A stretch of DNA of 17,911 nt from JAZKFR01 sp040386295 (GCA_040386295.1 JAZKFR010000102.1:1-17911); one strand, 5' to 3'. Numbered from the stretch's first letter, positions 7,852 through 15,797 are shown. Notes: a model not told the origin generated them from the letters alone. Numbers and translations: made by a program.

Positions 7852-8739
7852 CTAAAGCAAGGTAGACATCAGAGCGCGCGCCTGACATAGATCAACCCAA
7901 GCTTTCTCTTTATCCGGCAAATTGCGTAAGAGATAGGCTGGATGGTAAGTGACCAAGACGGGGATGGGCGACGCAGCGGCAGCGTCGACTGAGTAGGAAA
8001 ACACCTTGCCACGCAAGCTACCCAAAGTACCGCTCAATTCGCCGAGCACAGACTGTACGGCAACGCGCCCGAGCAGGATGATCAACTTGGGTTTGAGCAA
8101 AGCAATTTGCCGCTGTAAAAACGGCGCGCAAGCAGCTAACTCGGCGGCCTCTGGCGTGCGGTTCTCGGGCGGACGGCACTTCACCGCATTCGCAATATAA
8201 ACACCTGCACCACGCTTTAAGTTCAGAGCGGCGAGCATGGCATCAAGCAACTGTCCAGCCGGGCCGACAAAAGGCAGGCCGCGTGCATCTTCCTCAGCAC
8301 CCGGCCCTTCACCGATCAATAACCAATCGGCAGCTACTTCGTCACCGGCCCCAAAAACAGCTTGTTTACGCTGCGCGCAAAGGCCGCAAGCGCGGCAGGC
8401 AGCAACCTCTTGCTGCAGCGCAAGCCAATCTAAACTGGCGATTGCACCGCTGCGCTCAGCCGTGCTTTCTGCTCTCGGCAAGATAGTGTTTGCTACTGCT
8501 TGCGCTGGAGCAACAAACGAATCCACGCTTGTCGTATCCGCCTCCGTCGTATCCGCCTCCACGTGATTCTCCGGGGCCAAAGGCGAGAGCTGAGGCGCAG
8601 CCAGCGGGATAGGCGGCTGCGCAGAGCGAGGCAGTCGTCGCGCCACCGTGCGCTCTGCACGCAAAAGCCAACGCGGCGATAGCCCCATTTCTTGCAACAG
8701 CTGTGCGTGGCTGAGCACTGTGTGTAGCTTACGACTCAT
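7852..8739 (-). CDS. family 4 uracil-DNA glycosylase (Fe-S type)
   Basis: This enzyme removes uracil from DNA as the first step of base excision repair. The catalytic domain occupies about residues 105-295. Probable 4Fe-4S ligands are C115, C118, C188 and C204, with the 16-residue C188-C204 spacing known for thermophile family 4 enzymes; C121 is extra. Motif GEGPGAEED (143-151), LPFVGPAGQLLD and the substrate motif HPAYLLRN (266-273) are intact. The first ~100 residues are an acidic, low-complexity extension with an internal 15-bp duplication (EADTT EADTT), as in other proteobacterial members with long N-termini. GAGGAG sits 9 nt before the ATG. It follows rimI by 39 nt and probably shares a transcript with tsaB-rimI. 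Confidence 0.93.
   Translation of the reverse strand: MSRKLHTVLSHAQLLQEMGLSPRWLLRAERTVARRLPRSAQPPIPLAAPQLSPLAPENHVEADTTEADTTSVDSFVAPAQAVANTILPRAESTAERSGAIASLDWLALQQEVAACRACGLCAQRKQAVFGAGDEVAADWLLIGEGPGAEEDARGLPFVGPAGQLLDAMLAALNLKRGAGVYIANAVKCRPPENRTPEAAELAACAPFLQRQIALLKPKLIILLGRVAVQSVLGELSGTLGSLRGKVFSYSVDAAAASPIPVLVTYHPAYLLRNLPDKEKAWVDLCQARALMSTLL
8531..8560 (-). repeat. 15-bp tandem duplication in uracil-DNA glycosylase gene
   Basis: GTCGTATCCGCCTCC (plus-strand sense) occurs at 8531-8545 and 8546-8560 exactly in tandem. It is in frame and encodes EADTT twice in the linker before the catalytic domain. Confidence 0.9.
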
Positions 8740-8778
8740 AGCACGCGCTCCTCAAAGCAAGACGACAAAATGCCGGTT

Positions 8779-9346
8779 TCAAAGCACATTGGAATTAAAC
8801 GAATTCAACGAATTAAACGAACTCGACGAACTCGACGAATTAGACAGAACAGGCGCAGCAGACGGCGCGCAAGCGCAACGCAAAACCAGAGCATCCTCAC
8901 GTCCTTGCTGCGCTGGGTAATAAGCACGCCGCACACCGATGAGCGCAAAGTCGAGGCGACGATACAGAGCCAAGGCCGGCACGTTAGAGCGNNNNNNNNN
9001 NCACTTCAAGCAAAACGCTCAGCATGCCCTGCGCCTGCGCGGCAGCCATTGCGTGGCGCAACAAAAACCGCCCCAAGCCCCTACCCTGCTGCGATTTACT
9101 GACGCTGATATTTAATAAATGCGCCTCATCAAAAACCAACATCACGATCGAATAGGCGAGCACCTGATCGGCAACGCAATACACCTGGCAATCGTAAGGC
9201 GCTTCAAGCGCATCGAGAAAATTACGCTGGCTCCAGGGAATGTCGTACAGCTGGTTTTCGATGCTCAGCACCGCAGGCAGATCCGTCTCGTGCATAGGGC
9301 GAATCATGCCCAGCTGCGCGTCGCACGGCGGCGGCACCGAAAACAT
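8779..9346 (-). CDS. rimI: ribosomal protein bS18 alanine N-acetyltransferase RimI, interrupted by assembly gap
   Basis: This is a GNAT-family acetyltransferase that acetylates the N-terminal Ala of ribosomal protein S18. The first part (MIRPMHETDLPAVLSIENQL..., IPWSQRNFLDAL, LLNISVSKSQQGRGLGRFLL with the acetyl-CoA loop QGRGLG) reads in one frame to LLEV. After 10 N (8992-9001) the C-terminal part RSNVPALALYRRLDFALIGVR, then RAYYPAQQGREDALVL, reads in another frame. RimI normally has LEVRxSN here, so the true missing length should be a multiple of 3 (one codon would restore the motif). The 10 N are best read as a placeholder, not a real frameshift. The ATG at 9346 overlaps the tsaB stop as TGATG. 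After the usual end (EDALVL) there is a 33-residue tail rich in Ser and Asn, encoded by 9-bp repeats. Confidence 0.92.
8792..8845 (-). repeat. six 9-bp tandem repeats encoding Ser/Asn-rich tail of RimI
   Basis: On the plus strand the units are GAATTAAAC, GAATTCAAC, GAATTAAAC, GAACTCGAC, GAACTCGAC and GAATTAGAC (8792-8845), consensus GAAYTnrAC. On the minus strand they are translated in frame as the low-complexity end of RimI (units like SSS, FNS, LNS). The 9-bp unit lets copy number vary without changing frame. Confidence 0.9.
8992..9001. other. assembly gap (10 N) inside rimI
   Basis: Ten unknown bases separate GAAGTG (Glu-Val of LEV, minus strand) from CGCTCTAAC (Arg-Ser-Asn). The flanking frames differ by one, so the stated gap length is not the true length. 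Confidence 0.98.
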
Positions 9347-10092
9347 CAGGCCTTACCCCCCCTGGCCAAGCGCTCAGCCGTTGTTTGCGCCACTTTATCG
9401 CGCACATAAATCGGCACGGCCTCAGCCGCAGCAACCGATTCGCCTCGAGCAAAGCACGGCAGCGCCAAACGCAACACCGCTTCAGCATTCGGCATCAAGT
9501 CCGGCAAAAAATCTCTGACATAGGGCGACAAACGCTGAACTAAGGAAGGGTACGCTGCCAAAGCATTACCGCAGGCCAGCCACTCGCCAGACGGCGGCAA
9601 AGGTACCTGATCAGGCGCATAAACGCCGACCGCGCTTAAGGCGTGCATCGCAACAGCCGGCACAGCCGAAGCCTGCGCAATAAAAGCATCGCCTAAACGC
9701 CGCTCAAAGCAGCCAAAATAAACCTCGCCCATACGCGCATCAAGCGCCACCAGCACACGCTCTGCCTGACTCGCCAGCGCCAAAGCAGCCAAGGTATTCA
9801 CGGGCAGCAAAGCCAACTTGCGGGCAAAAGCCAAACCCTGAGCTACGGCACAAGCAACACGCAAACCGGTAAACGCACCCGGCCCAGCGCCAAAGGCAAT
9901 GCCTTGCAAATCAGCGAAGCCGATACCCTGCTCATCGAGCAAACGCGCAATCAAAGGCAGTAAGGTCAACGAATTCGCCACGCCCGAGGGGCAATAGCGC
10001 AGATGGCAAACGCCCGCCTGCCACAAGGCAATCGAGCCAAGCTCGGTCGAGGTTTCAATGGCCAAAATCGGCGGCAACTCGGAGCTCAACAT
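9346..10092 (-). CDS. tsaB: tRNA threonylcarbamoyladenosine biosynthesis protein TsaB
   Basis: TsaB is the ASKHA-fold partner that forms the TsaB-TsaD-TsaE complex transferring threonylcarbamoyl to A37 of ANN-reading tRNAs (t6A). The 248 residues show the typical start ILAIETSTELGSIALWQ, the motif GIAFGAGPGAFTGLRVACAV followed by AQGLAFA, and a C-terminal half (LVALDARMGEVYFGCF). The segment that in many family members contains a His (EHTQxLLP-like) reads NSLTLLPLI here; TsaB is not the catalytic subunit, so this is probably tolerated. Its stop overlaps the rimI start by 1 nt. It is preceded by a 126-nt gap after ispF with only a 6-bp stem (10153-10170) and no gene. Confidence 0.95.
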   Translation of the reverse strand: MLSSELPPILAIETSTELGSIALWQAGVCHLRYCPSGVANSLTLLPLIARLLDEQGIGFADLQGIAFGAGPGAFTGLRVACAVAQGLAFARKLALLPVNTLAALALASQAERVLVALDARMGEVYFGCFERRLGDAFIAQASAVPAVAMHALSAVGVYAPDQVPLPPSGEWLACGNALAAYPSLVQRLSPYVRDFLPDLMPNAEAVLRLALPCFARGESVAAAEAVPIYVRDKVAQTTAERLARGGKA

Positions 10093-10218
10093 CCTGATGT
10101 CTCTCTACTTAAAACGACATCCAGCACGCCTTCGCTGAGACAAAATTGGTGTGGCACACCCAGCTGTGCCGGACAAGCACCCCATAAAGGCCAAGCCTGA
10201 CGCCGCAAAAAACGCACG

Positions 10219-10701
10219 CTAAAGCGCCTCAAGCAACACCACGGCTTCACTCGCGATGCCCTCCTCGCGCCCGACAAAACCAAGACGTTCTGCGGTTTTT
10301 GCTTTAACGCTAACCGCGCCTAGCGGCAACGCCAAATCAGCCGCAATATGCGCCACCATCGCTGAAATATAAGGCGCCATTTTGGGCTGCTGCGCGATGA
10401 TCGTGGCATCAACATTGCCTACCCGCCAGCCTGCCGTACCAAGCAAAACCAAACTAGCGCGCAACAAAACCCGGCTATCGACCCCGCGATAACGTTCATC
10501 GCTATCGGGGAAATGCTGCCCAATATCGCCCAACGCCGCTGCGCCAAGCAAAGCGTCGATGATCGCGTGCAGGAGGACATCCGCATCCGAATGGCCAAGC
10601 AAACCAAGATGATGCGGGATAGTCACCCCACCTATAATCAATGGGCGTTGCGGCACCAAAGCATGAATATCAAAGCCCTGACCAACACGAATTTTGCTCA
10701 C
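10219..10701 (-). CDS. ispF: 2-C-methyl-D-erythritol 2,4-cyclodiphosphate synthase
   Basis: IspF converts CDP-ME 2-phosphate to ME-cPP with release of CMP in the MEP isoprenoid pathway. The 160-residue protein has the family size and motifs: GQGFDIH with metal ligands D11 and H13, [21 protein letters not shown] with H45, [10 protein letters not shown], and the C-terminal [15 protein letters not shown]. The start is GTG (10699-10701), set by a GGAGGG ribosome binding site a few nt upstream. It lies 51 nt downstream of ispD, in the usual ispD-ispF order. The short gap contains an 8-bp tandem repeat. Confidence 0.97.
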   Translation of the reverse strand: MSKIRVGQGFDIHALVPQRPLIIGGVTIPHHLGLLGHSDADVLLHAIIDALLGAAALGDIGQHFPDSDERYRGVDSRVLLRASLVLLGTAGWRVGNVDATIIAQQPKMAPYISAMVAHIAADLALPLGAVSVKAKTAERLGFVGREEGIASEAVVLLEAL

Positions 10702-10720
10702 TTGCCCTCCGGTTCAATAC

Positions 10721-10743
10721 ACACAGCAACACAGCAACACACA
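10721..10743. repeat. 8-bp tandem repeat between ispD and ispF
   Basis: ACACAGCA is repeated exactly at 10721-10728 and 10729-10736, followed by a partial copy ACACACA. It lies in the ispD-ispF gap, just upstream of the ispF ribosome binding site. Confidence 0.7.
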
Positions 10744-10752
10744 AGAAAACAT

Positions 10753-11487
10753 TCAAATTGCCCTCTGTTCACGCCAACGCAAAATGGCCTCAGCCAGCGC
10801 CAAATCAGCCGCATAGGTCACTTTCAAATTCTCTCCATTGGCAACAATCAGTTTAGGCTGCAAACCAAGCGCTTCAACGGCGCTCGCCTCATCGGTCGGC
10901 GCGAGGGCGCCGCTTCGTGCGTCGAGCAAAGCGCGCGCCAACACCCCATAGCGAAACATCTGCGGCGTCTGCGCCAGCCACAGCTCTGTCCGTTCCAAAG
11001 TGGCTAACACGCGCTGTGCGGCATCCCCTCGTTTGACCGTATCGGCCACCGGCATCGCTAACAAGCCACCGACGGGATCATCGACTAGCCCATCAGCCAA
11101 GGCTTGCAGCTGCGCTGACGACAAACAAGGCCGCGCTGCGTCATGCACCAAAATCCAATCGTCTGCAGTGGCGACCGTTTCTGCCGCCAACAAACCATTA
11201 CGCACGCTTTGCGCACGCGTCTCTGCACCGCAAAACAGCAGCTCCAATTTTGCGCCCAGGGCAGACCAATCGTAGTCTTGCCAGAACGTATCGCTAGGCG
11301 ATAAAACCACCCAGACGCGCTCTATCCAAGGACAAAGACACAAAACCCGCAAGCTATGAAACAACAAAGGACGACCCAGCAAGGGCGAATACTGTTTGGG
11401 CAAAGCAGCAGTCAAATCGGCAGAAAAACCGGCAGAAAAACGCGTACCACTCCCCGCCGCCGGAACCAAGGCGTAATGCTTACGCAT
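10753..11487 (-). CDS. ispD: 2-C-methyl-D-erythritol 4-phosphate cytidylyltransferase
   Basis: IspD couples MEP to CTP giving CDP-ME, the third step of the MEP pathway. The 244 residues show the nucleotide-binding start [12 protein letters not shown], then PKQY (K31), the [13 protein letters not shown] motif, [13 protein letters not shown] and [11 protein letters not shown], and end with [18 protein letters not shown]. The loop between GTR and PKQY is longer than usual because of an exact 12-bp tandem duplication (FSAG FSAD). I use the ATG at 11487, which overlaps the rlmD stop by 8 nt; the frame remains open to 11637 but that part lies inside rlmD. Co-transcription with rlmD and ispF is likely. 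Confidence 0.96.
   Translation of the reverse strand: MRKHYALVPAAGSGTRFSAGFSADLTAALPKQYSPLLGRPLLFHSLRVLCLCPWIERVWVVLSPSDTFWQDYDWSALGAKLELLFCGAETRAQSVRNGLLAAETVATADDWILVHDAARPCLSSAQLQALADGLVDDPVGGLLAMPVADTVKRGDAAQRVLATLERTELWLAQTPQMFRYGVLARALLDARSGALAPTDEASAVEALGLQPKLIVANGENLKVTYAADLALAEAILRWREQRAI
11418..11441 (-). repeat. 12-bp tandem duplication in ispD nucleotide-binding loop
   Basis: CGGCAGAAAAAC (plus-strand sense) is repeated exactly at 11418-11429 and 11430-11441. It is in frame and encodes FSAG followed by FSAD between the GSGTR loop and PKQY of IspD. Confidence 0.92.
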
Positions 11488-12892
11488 GTTCACGCTCGAA
11501 CAAAGCAATCGACTCAATGTGCGAGGTATGCGCAAACATATTGACCACACCCACTCCGCGCAAACGATAACCTTTTTGCCGCACCAAAATTGCCGCATCG
11601 CGCGCCAAAGTTGCTGGGTTACAAGACACATAAACAATGCGCTGTGGATTTAGGTTAGCGCTCTGCCGCGCTAGCGCTCTATTAGCCTGACTGGCGTTAC
11701 TAGCATTATTAGCGTTTTGGCTGCCCACTTCGTTAGCTCCCTCTTGCCCATCCTCGCTCACATCAGTCAGTGCCCTAACCAACTCCAACGCACCCTCACG
11801 CGGAGGATCGATCAAAAATTTGTCGAACACACCCAGCGCTGCTAGCCGGGCTGAATCGACCGCGAATAAATCAGCGACTTGGTAGCGCACGCGCTGACTC
11901 AAACCATTCATCCGCGCGTTCTCAGCCGCCCGTTCGAGCAAATGTGCGTTCCCCTCAACACCCAAGACCTGGGCGCCAGAACGGGCAATCGGCAAAGTAA
12001 AGTTGCCCAGACCACAGAAAAAATCAGCGATCCGTTCGTCTGCTTGCGGCGCCAACAGCGCCATCGCGCGGCGTAGCAAAACCCGATTAACTGAGAAATT
12101 AACTTGCGTAAACTCGGTCGGCAGAAAGTAATGTTCGACCGCAAACTCTGGCAAGGTGTAAGACAAAGGCGGTGCGTCAAGTGGGTAGAAACAATACGCA
12201 CTAGCCGGACCGTTTGGCTGCAAATAAAAAACCACCTGGTGTTGCTCGGCAAACTGCTTAAGCAGCGATTCGTCCGTAGAACTGAGCGGCGACAAAATAC
12301 GCAAAACCAAGACAGTGACGCGCTCACCCACGGCCAATTCCACCTGTGGCACATGATCACGAATCGACAAAGCGGCGATCAAGGCACGCAAAGGCATTAA
12401 CAAAGCGGAAGCAGCAGGCGGCAAAATTGCGCATTGCTGCATGTCGGCAACGTAACTACTTTTGCGTTCGTGAAAACCAACCAAGACGCCGCCTTTTTTC
12501 GCCACATGGCGCACCGAAAAACGCGCACGGTGGCGATAAGCCCAAGGCGAACCATAAATCGGCGCGTACCACTGCTCTGCTTTCAAACGCGCCAAATGCC
12601 AGAAATGATCCTCCAGCACGCGCTGCTTAGCCGCCACCTGAGCCTCTGCTGAGAAATGCTGCATGCTGCACCCGCCGCACACGCCAAAATGCGCACAGCG
12701 CGGCGTAACGCGACTCCCCGAGTTTTTCAACACGCGGAGCACCTGCGCGATTTCATAGCTGGGTTTCTTGCGATAACTCAGATACTCGACCGTCTCGCCG
12801 GGTAAAGCCCCCTCGACAAAAATCGCTTTCCCCTCAAACCGAGTCACCCCGCGCCCCTCATGATCAAGAGACTCAATCACCCCCACCGGCAT
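11480..12892 (-). CDS. rlmD: 23S rRNA (uracil(1939)-C5)-methyltransferase RlmD
   Basis: This SAM-dependent, Fe-S-containing enzyme makes m5U1939 in 23S rRNA. Numbering from the ATG at 12892 (470 aa), an N-terminal TRAM domain ([20 protein letters not shown]) is followed by Fe-S cysteines C66-x5-C72-x2-C75 and C154. The SAM motif is [15 protein letters not shown], followed by [11 protein letters not shown] and the nucleophile motif [11 protein letters not shown] (C424). Family members have a direct step from DPxRxGA to IVYVSC; here about 38 extra residues rich in Asn, Ala, Ser and Gln (about 377-415) are inserted. An AGGAGG lies 4-5 nt before the ATG, which argues against the TTG further upstream at 12910. 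It is the likely first gene of rlmD-ispD-ispF. The 229-nt gap upstream shows no clear promoter. Confidence 0.95.
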   Translation of the reverse strand: MPVGVIESLDHEGRGVTRFEGKAIFVEGALPGETVEYLSYRKKPSYEIAQVLRVLKNSGSRVTPRCAHFGVCGGCSMQHFSAEAQVAAKQRVLEDHFWHLARLKAEQWYAPIYGSPWAYRHRARFSVRHVAKKGGVLVGFHERKSSYVADMQQCAILPPAASALLMPLRALIAALSIRDHVPQVELAVGERVTVLVLRILSPLSSTDESLLKQFAEQHQVVFYLQPNGPASAYCFYPLDAPPLSYTLPEFAVEHYFLPTEFTQVNFSVNRVLLRRAMALLAPQADERIADFFCGLGNFTLPIARSGAQVLGVEGNAHLLERAAENARMNGLSQRVRYQVADLFAVDSARLAALGVFDKFLIDPPREGALELVRALTDVSEDGQEGANEVGSQNANNASNASQANRALARQSANLNPQRIVYVSCNPATLARDAAILVRQKGYRLRGVGVVNMFAHTSHIESIALFEREHA

Positions 12893-13139
12893 TCTGCCTC
12901 CTCGCCACAACCGTGTACAAAACCCACTATTCTAAACGCTGCTAAACGCAGATAATGCAAAGCCCCTTAAAAACCGCTCTATGGGGTAGCACGATCTACA
13001 TCTGAACAAAGCAGCCACGAGCAAACCCGTGAACATCGGCATCCTCAAAACCAATCTAAAAAAATAGCTCGCTTGATTTAGCCAGGCAAAGGGGGTGGGA
13101 AAGGGGTAAGCGTAATGAACGCAATGAGTCTGATAAATT

Positions 13140-15560
13140 TTACTGGTCTAGGCTATGACAGAAATCTGCATAACTCAGGCCTGTTTCATTGAGCCGGCTT
13201 ATTTCACCAAACTCTTGCCCAAATTCTGATACCGCACGGTCTGGTGACTCAGGCCAAAAAGGCCGTAGCGCATCGCGATAACAGTCAAGAACCTCTTCCT
13301 CTATCCGAGCATTCACCACCAAGTACGCTGCTGCCCTAAAAGCAGAAATACCACGTCGATCTCTCGCTCTTAGCAATCCATCTAGATCAATCATTTGCTT
13401 CTGTTCGGGCGCGAGCTGGCTAAAAAAATCAAACAAGGCACTGAGATAAGTCTGTACGGCACGTCCATCGCCTAAACACATGGCTCTAATTAACACCGAG
13501 TTTCCGTCAGCATCTTTGCCACTCAGTAATGCGTTGATGTCAAGCAAGGACGCAGTGTTCTCGCTTGAGCCGCCCAGCTTAATCAAAGCGTGCGTACGTA
13601 AACTCATGGATGCGTGCGCAAAGGATAAAAAAGGACGCAGCTCATTTAAATAAACCGAAAGCATTTCTGGCTTATTTGACATGACAAGCTCAGCCAGCAC
13701 AGGAGCGCCTCGTTCGTTTCTCTGCACAAGCAAGGCATTGAGATCAATCGACTGTTTCTGCACACGTGTGAGCATGCAAGAAAAAAGGTAAAGCCCTCTG
13801 AAATAGCTCTGTACCGTACCGACATCACCGAGCAGTATTCTCTTGCGTAAAGTGGGATTTCCTTGTGGCGTTTTAGCGCTCAGCAAAACATTCAGATCGA
13901 GCGCATTGCGTTGCTCTGGTTTTAATCTTGGCAAAGCCGCCGATAGTGCTTGGAAAAAATCTGAAACGACTCGCTGCCACTCGAAATTAATCGCCAAGCC
14001 TAAAACAGAAAGCCCACTAACTAAAGGAGTATTAAGCAATTCGTTCAGATTTACCGAGGCTTGCTCTTCTGGAGAGAAACTGTCCCAAGCGGGTAAAAAC
14101 GATGTGATCAAACCCTTGTTCGTCCATAGCTTACTAAGCACAGAGGGATGGTCACACACAATTAAAAAACACAAATATTCTGGCGTTAGCCCCAGCGGGC
14201 CGGCATCAAGTGTTCGTTCGCCATAGGGTGCCGCTAAGCTAGCGTCCTTAAGAACAGTGACATGAAATATTCGCTCACCCGGATAGCAATCCCCCTCTCC
14301 AACAGCATTTCGGCGTAGAAAATCCTTAAGCGTTTTAGTTTTAAAAAAAACAGCATCTGGCAAACTCAGTCGAGAATGACAGGCTGTTACATTAGGGTCA
14401 TAAAAATTAACTACGTAGCGACGTGACGATCCCGATCCCTTTATTTTCAAAAGACAGCCCATCGCATGGGTTGGGGAAATGATGCACAAACCCAAAGTTC
14501 TTAGCCCTTCTTGAGACTCAGGCTGACTTTCCATCTTGAGAAATAGTTTTTGCAGAAGAGAACCAAAACGGTCATTTTCAATGAGATAGTTCTCAAGCGA
14601 CTGATCAATCAATTTTCGAAAATCTTCTTGCACTTCCAACGGCATATTCTCTGCAATCGCCTTCGTCGTAGAAAAAACTTCCGCATAAGGAACTTTGCCT
14701 TTATGGGCTTTGATCAAGGCGAGCCAAAGTATTGTCAGATGCCGACAGACTATTTTCTCGCCTTTTGAATCACCTTCTAAAAATAGAGCTTTACCGTTCA
14801 GATTCAGAATATTTCGCTTTTCTGAAAAATAAGGCACAGCTGCTTGCGTCTTATTTCCGCTAGGAATATCAATATTGAAGTTCGGAAGCCATCTCCTGAC
14901 GCCCACACCCTCTGCATCATTGATTTGCGCGTACAGGGTGTTGAACTTTTTCACAATGGATTTCGGAAAATGCTCGTCTTGCTCAGATTCGGCATATTTT
15001 TTCAAGATGGCGATACTGAGTAATAAACGTAGCGCTTTTGCACAATTTGGATCATTCAATATCTGATCCGAGACGTGAAAACTCGGCTGAATCAAAGCAC
15101 TCTTACCTTGTTCCAGCTGGCGTACAAAGAGTGTGAAATCATCAGAGTCAGGTGCAAGTTGAGGCCTACCATTTTCCCCATCATGATGATTCTCATAGCC
15201 ATCTAGAACGGCTTTCAAAAGCAAAATCACCAGCTTTTTTTGCTGTTCCCCCCTAAGCGCCTGCAGCACTTCAGGCAAAGCATCGCAGCGGTTGGCGTGC
15301 AAGAGCAGCGCTCTTTCAACTTGTTTTATTTGTTCCGGGTTATTGCGTTGACTGGGCACAGCACTCAAAGCATAAAAAGCGTCTAGATAGTCATCTCCGC
15401 CCAAGGCAGCCGTGCTTTGCAAGCGCTGTAGCACAAGCGTCAGTTCGCCCTCAGCAATCAATTCGGAGAAGGCACGACGACTATTTTGTCTGACACAAAA
15501 GCCAAGCGCGTGCGACAACGGGCTAGGCATCTGCCTAGAAACGCAAAAACCAAACCCCAT
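13140..15560 (-). CDS. ShET2/OspD/EspL-family cysteine protease effector with C-terminal helical repeats
   Basis: Family members are type III-secreted bacterial effectors; EspL is a Cys protease (C47, H131, D153) that cleaves RHIM-domain host proteins. Numbering from ATG 15560 (806 aa), residues 243-256 read PYFSEKRNILNLNG and 271-275 VCRHL (Cys272), then THAMG with His365 and YDPN with Asp388. C-H and H-D spacings are 93 and 23, against 84 and 22 in EspL. From about 503 on there are five repeats starting (V/L/I)(N/D)(L/I)(N/D)xLL at 503, 554, 605, 673 and 724, mostly 51 apart, like the ankyrin-like repeats of OspD3. The first ~240 residues are mainly helical and unrecognised, and no signal peptide is clear. 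The frame remains open to a TTG at 15659 with a weak GAG 5 nt upstream; ATG 15530 is also possible. A weak promoter pair is seen at 15750-15755/15726-15731 (minus strand). The gene is AT-richer than its neighbours, suggesting transfer. Substrate and secretion are inferred, not shown. Confidence 0.82.
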   Translation of the reverse strand: MGFGFCVSRQMPSPLSHALGFCVRQNSRRAFSELIAEGELTLVLQRLQSTAALGGDDYLDAFYALSAVPSQRNNPEQIKQVERALLLHANRCDALPEVLQALRGEQQKKLVILLLKAVLDGYENHHDGENGRPQLAPDSDDFTLFVRQLEQGKSALIQPSFHVSDQILNDPNCAKALRLLLSIAILKKYAESEQDEHFPKSIVKKFNTLYAQINDAEGVGVRRWLPNFNIDIPSGNKTQAAVPYFSEKRNILNLNGKALFLEGDSKGEKIVCRHLTILWLALIKAHKGKVPYAEVFSTTKAIAENMPLEVQEDFRKLIDQSLENYLIENDRFGSLLQKLFLKMESQPESQEGLRTLGLCIISPTHAMGCLLKIKGSGSSRRYVVNFYDPNVTACHSRLSLPDAVFFKTKTLKDFLRRNAVGEGDCYPGERIFHVTVLKDASLAAPYGERTLDAGPLGLTPEYLCFLIVCDHPSVLSKLWTNKGLITSFLPAWDSFSPEEQASVNLNELLNTPLVSGLSVLGLAINFEWQRVVSDFFQALSAALPRLKPEQRNALDLNVLLSAKTPQGNPTLRKRILLGDVGTVQSYFRGLYLFSCMLTRVQKQSIDLNALLVQRNERGAPVLAELVMSNKPEMLSVYLNELRPFLSFAHASMSLRTHALIKLGGSSENTASLLDINALLSGKDADGNSVLIRAMCLGDGRAVQTYLSALFDFFSQLAPEQKQMIDLDGLLRARDRRGISAFRAAAYLVVNARIEEEVLDCYRDALRPFWPESPDRAVSEFGQEFGEISRLNETGLSYADFCHSLDQ

Positions 15561-15797
15561 CGAAATTCGCCCCCACTTTGAACGCACACGAAATGCTGTT
15601 CTTTTTGAAAAAACAGCAGCACATATAGGTTTAGTGGCAGAAACACGCTTCAAGTTCAAAAATACTCAAAACTTAAGAACGATACAAAGACGAGATGAAG
15701 GGCTGACGATCTAGGCAGTGCTTGAATTAAGGGCGACAAAATACTCGGGAGGCAAGAACGAATGAACAAAAAGGCGAATAGCTTAAAGAGGAAATTG

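Noticed and set aside
8779..9346. rimI as a frameshifted pseudogene
   Set aside because: The frame change coincides exactly with the 10-N gap, and both flanking parts match the family without a break.
10086..10283. 65-codon minus-strand frame between ispF and tsaB
   Set aside because: Overlaps the end of ispF and the start of tsaB in another frame, low-complexity basic composition, no family resemblance.
11488..11637. Longer N-terminus for IspD
   Set aside because: It lies within rlmD, is unlike IspD, and the family start ALVPAAG follows the ATG at 11487.
13145..15717. TCTAGGC at both ends of the effector gene as a target-site duplication
   Set aside because: Only 7 bp, one copy lies inside the coding region, and no inverted repeats or transposase accompany it.
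15759..15778. PIP/hrpII-like box (TTCG...TTCG on the minus strand) upstream of the effector
   Set aside because: The spacer between the two TTCG motifs is 12 nt, not the 16 nt of the hrpII box, and no matching -10 element lies at the right distance.
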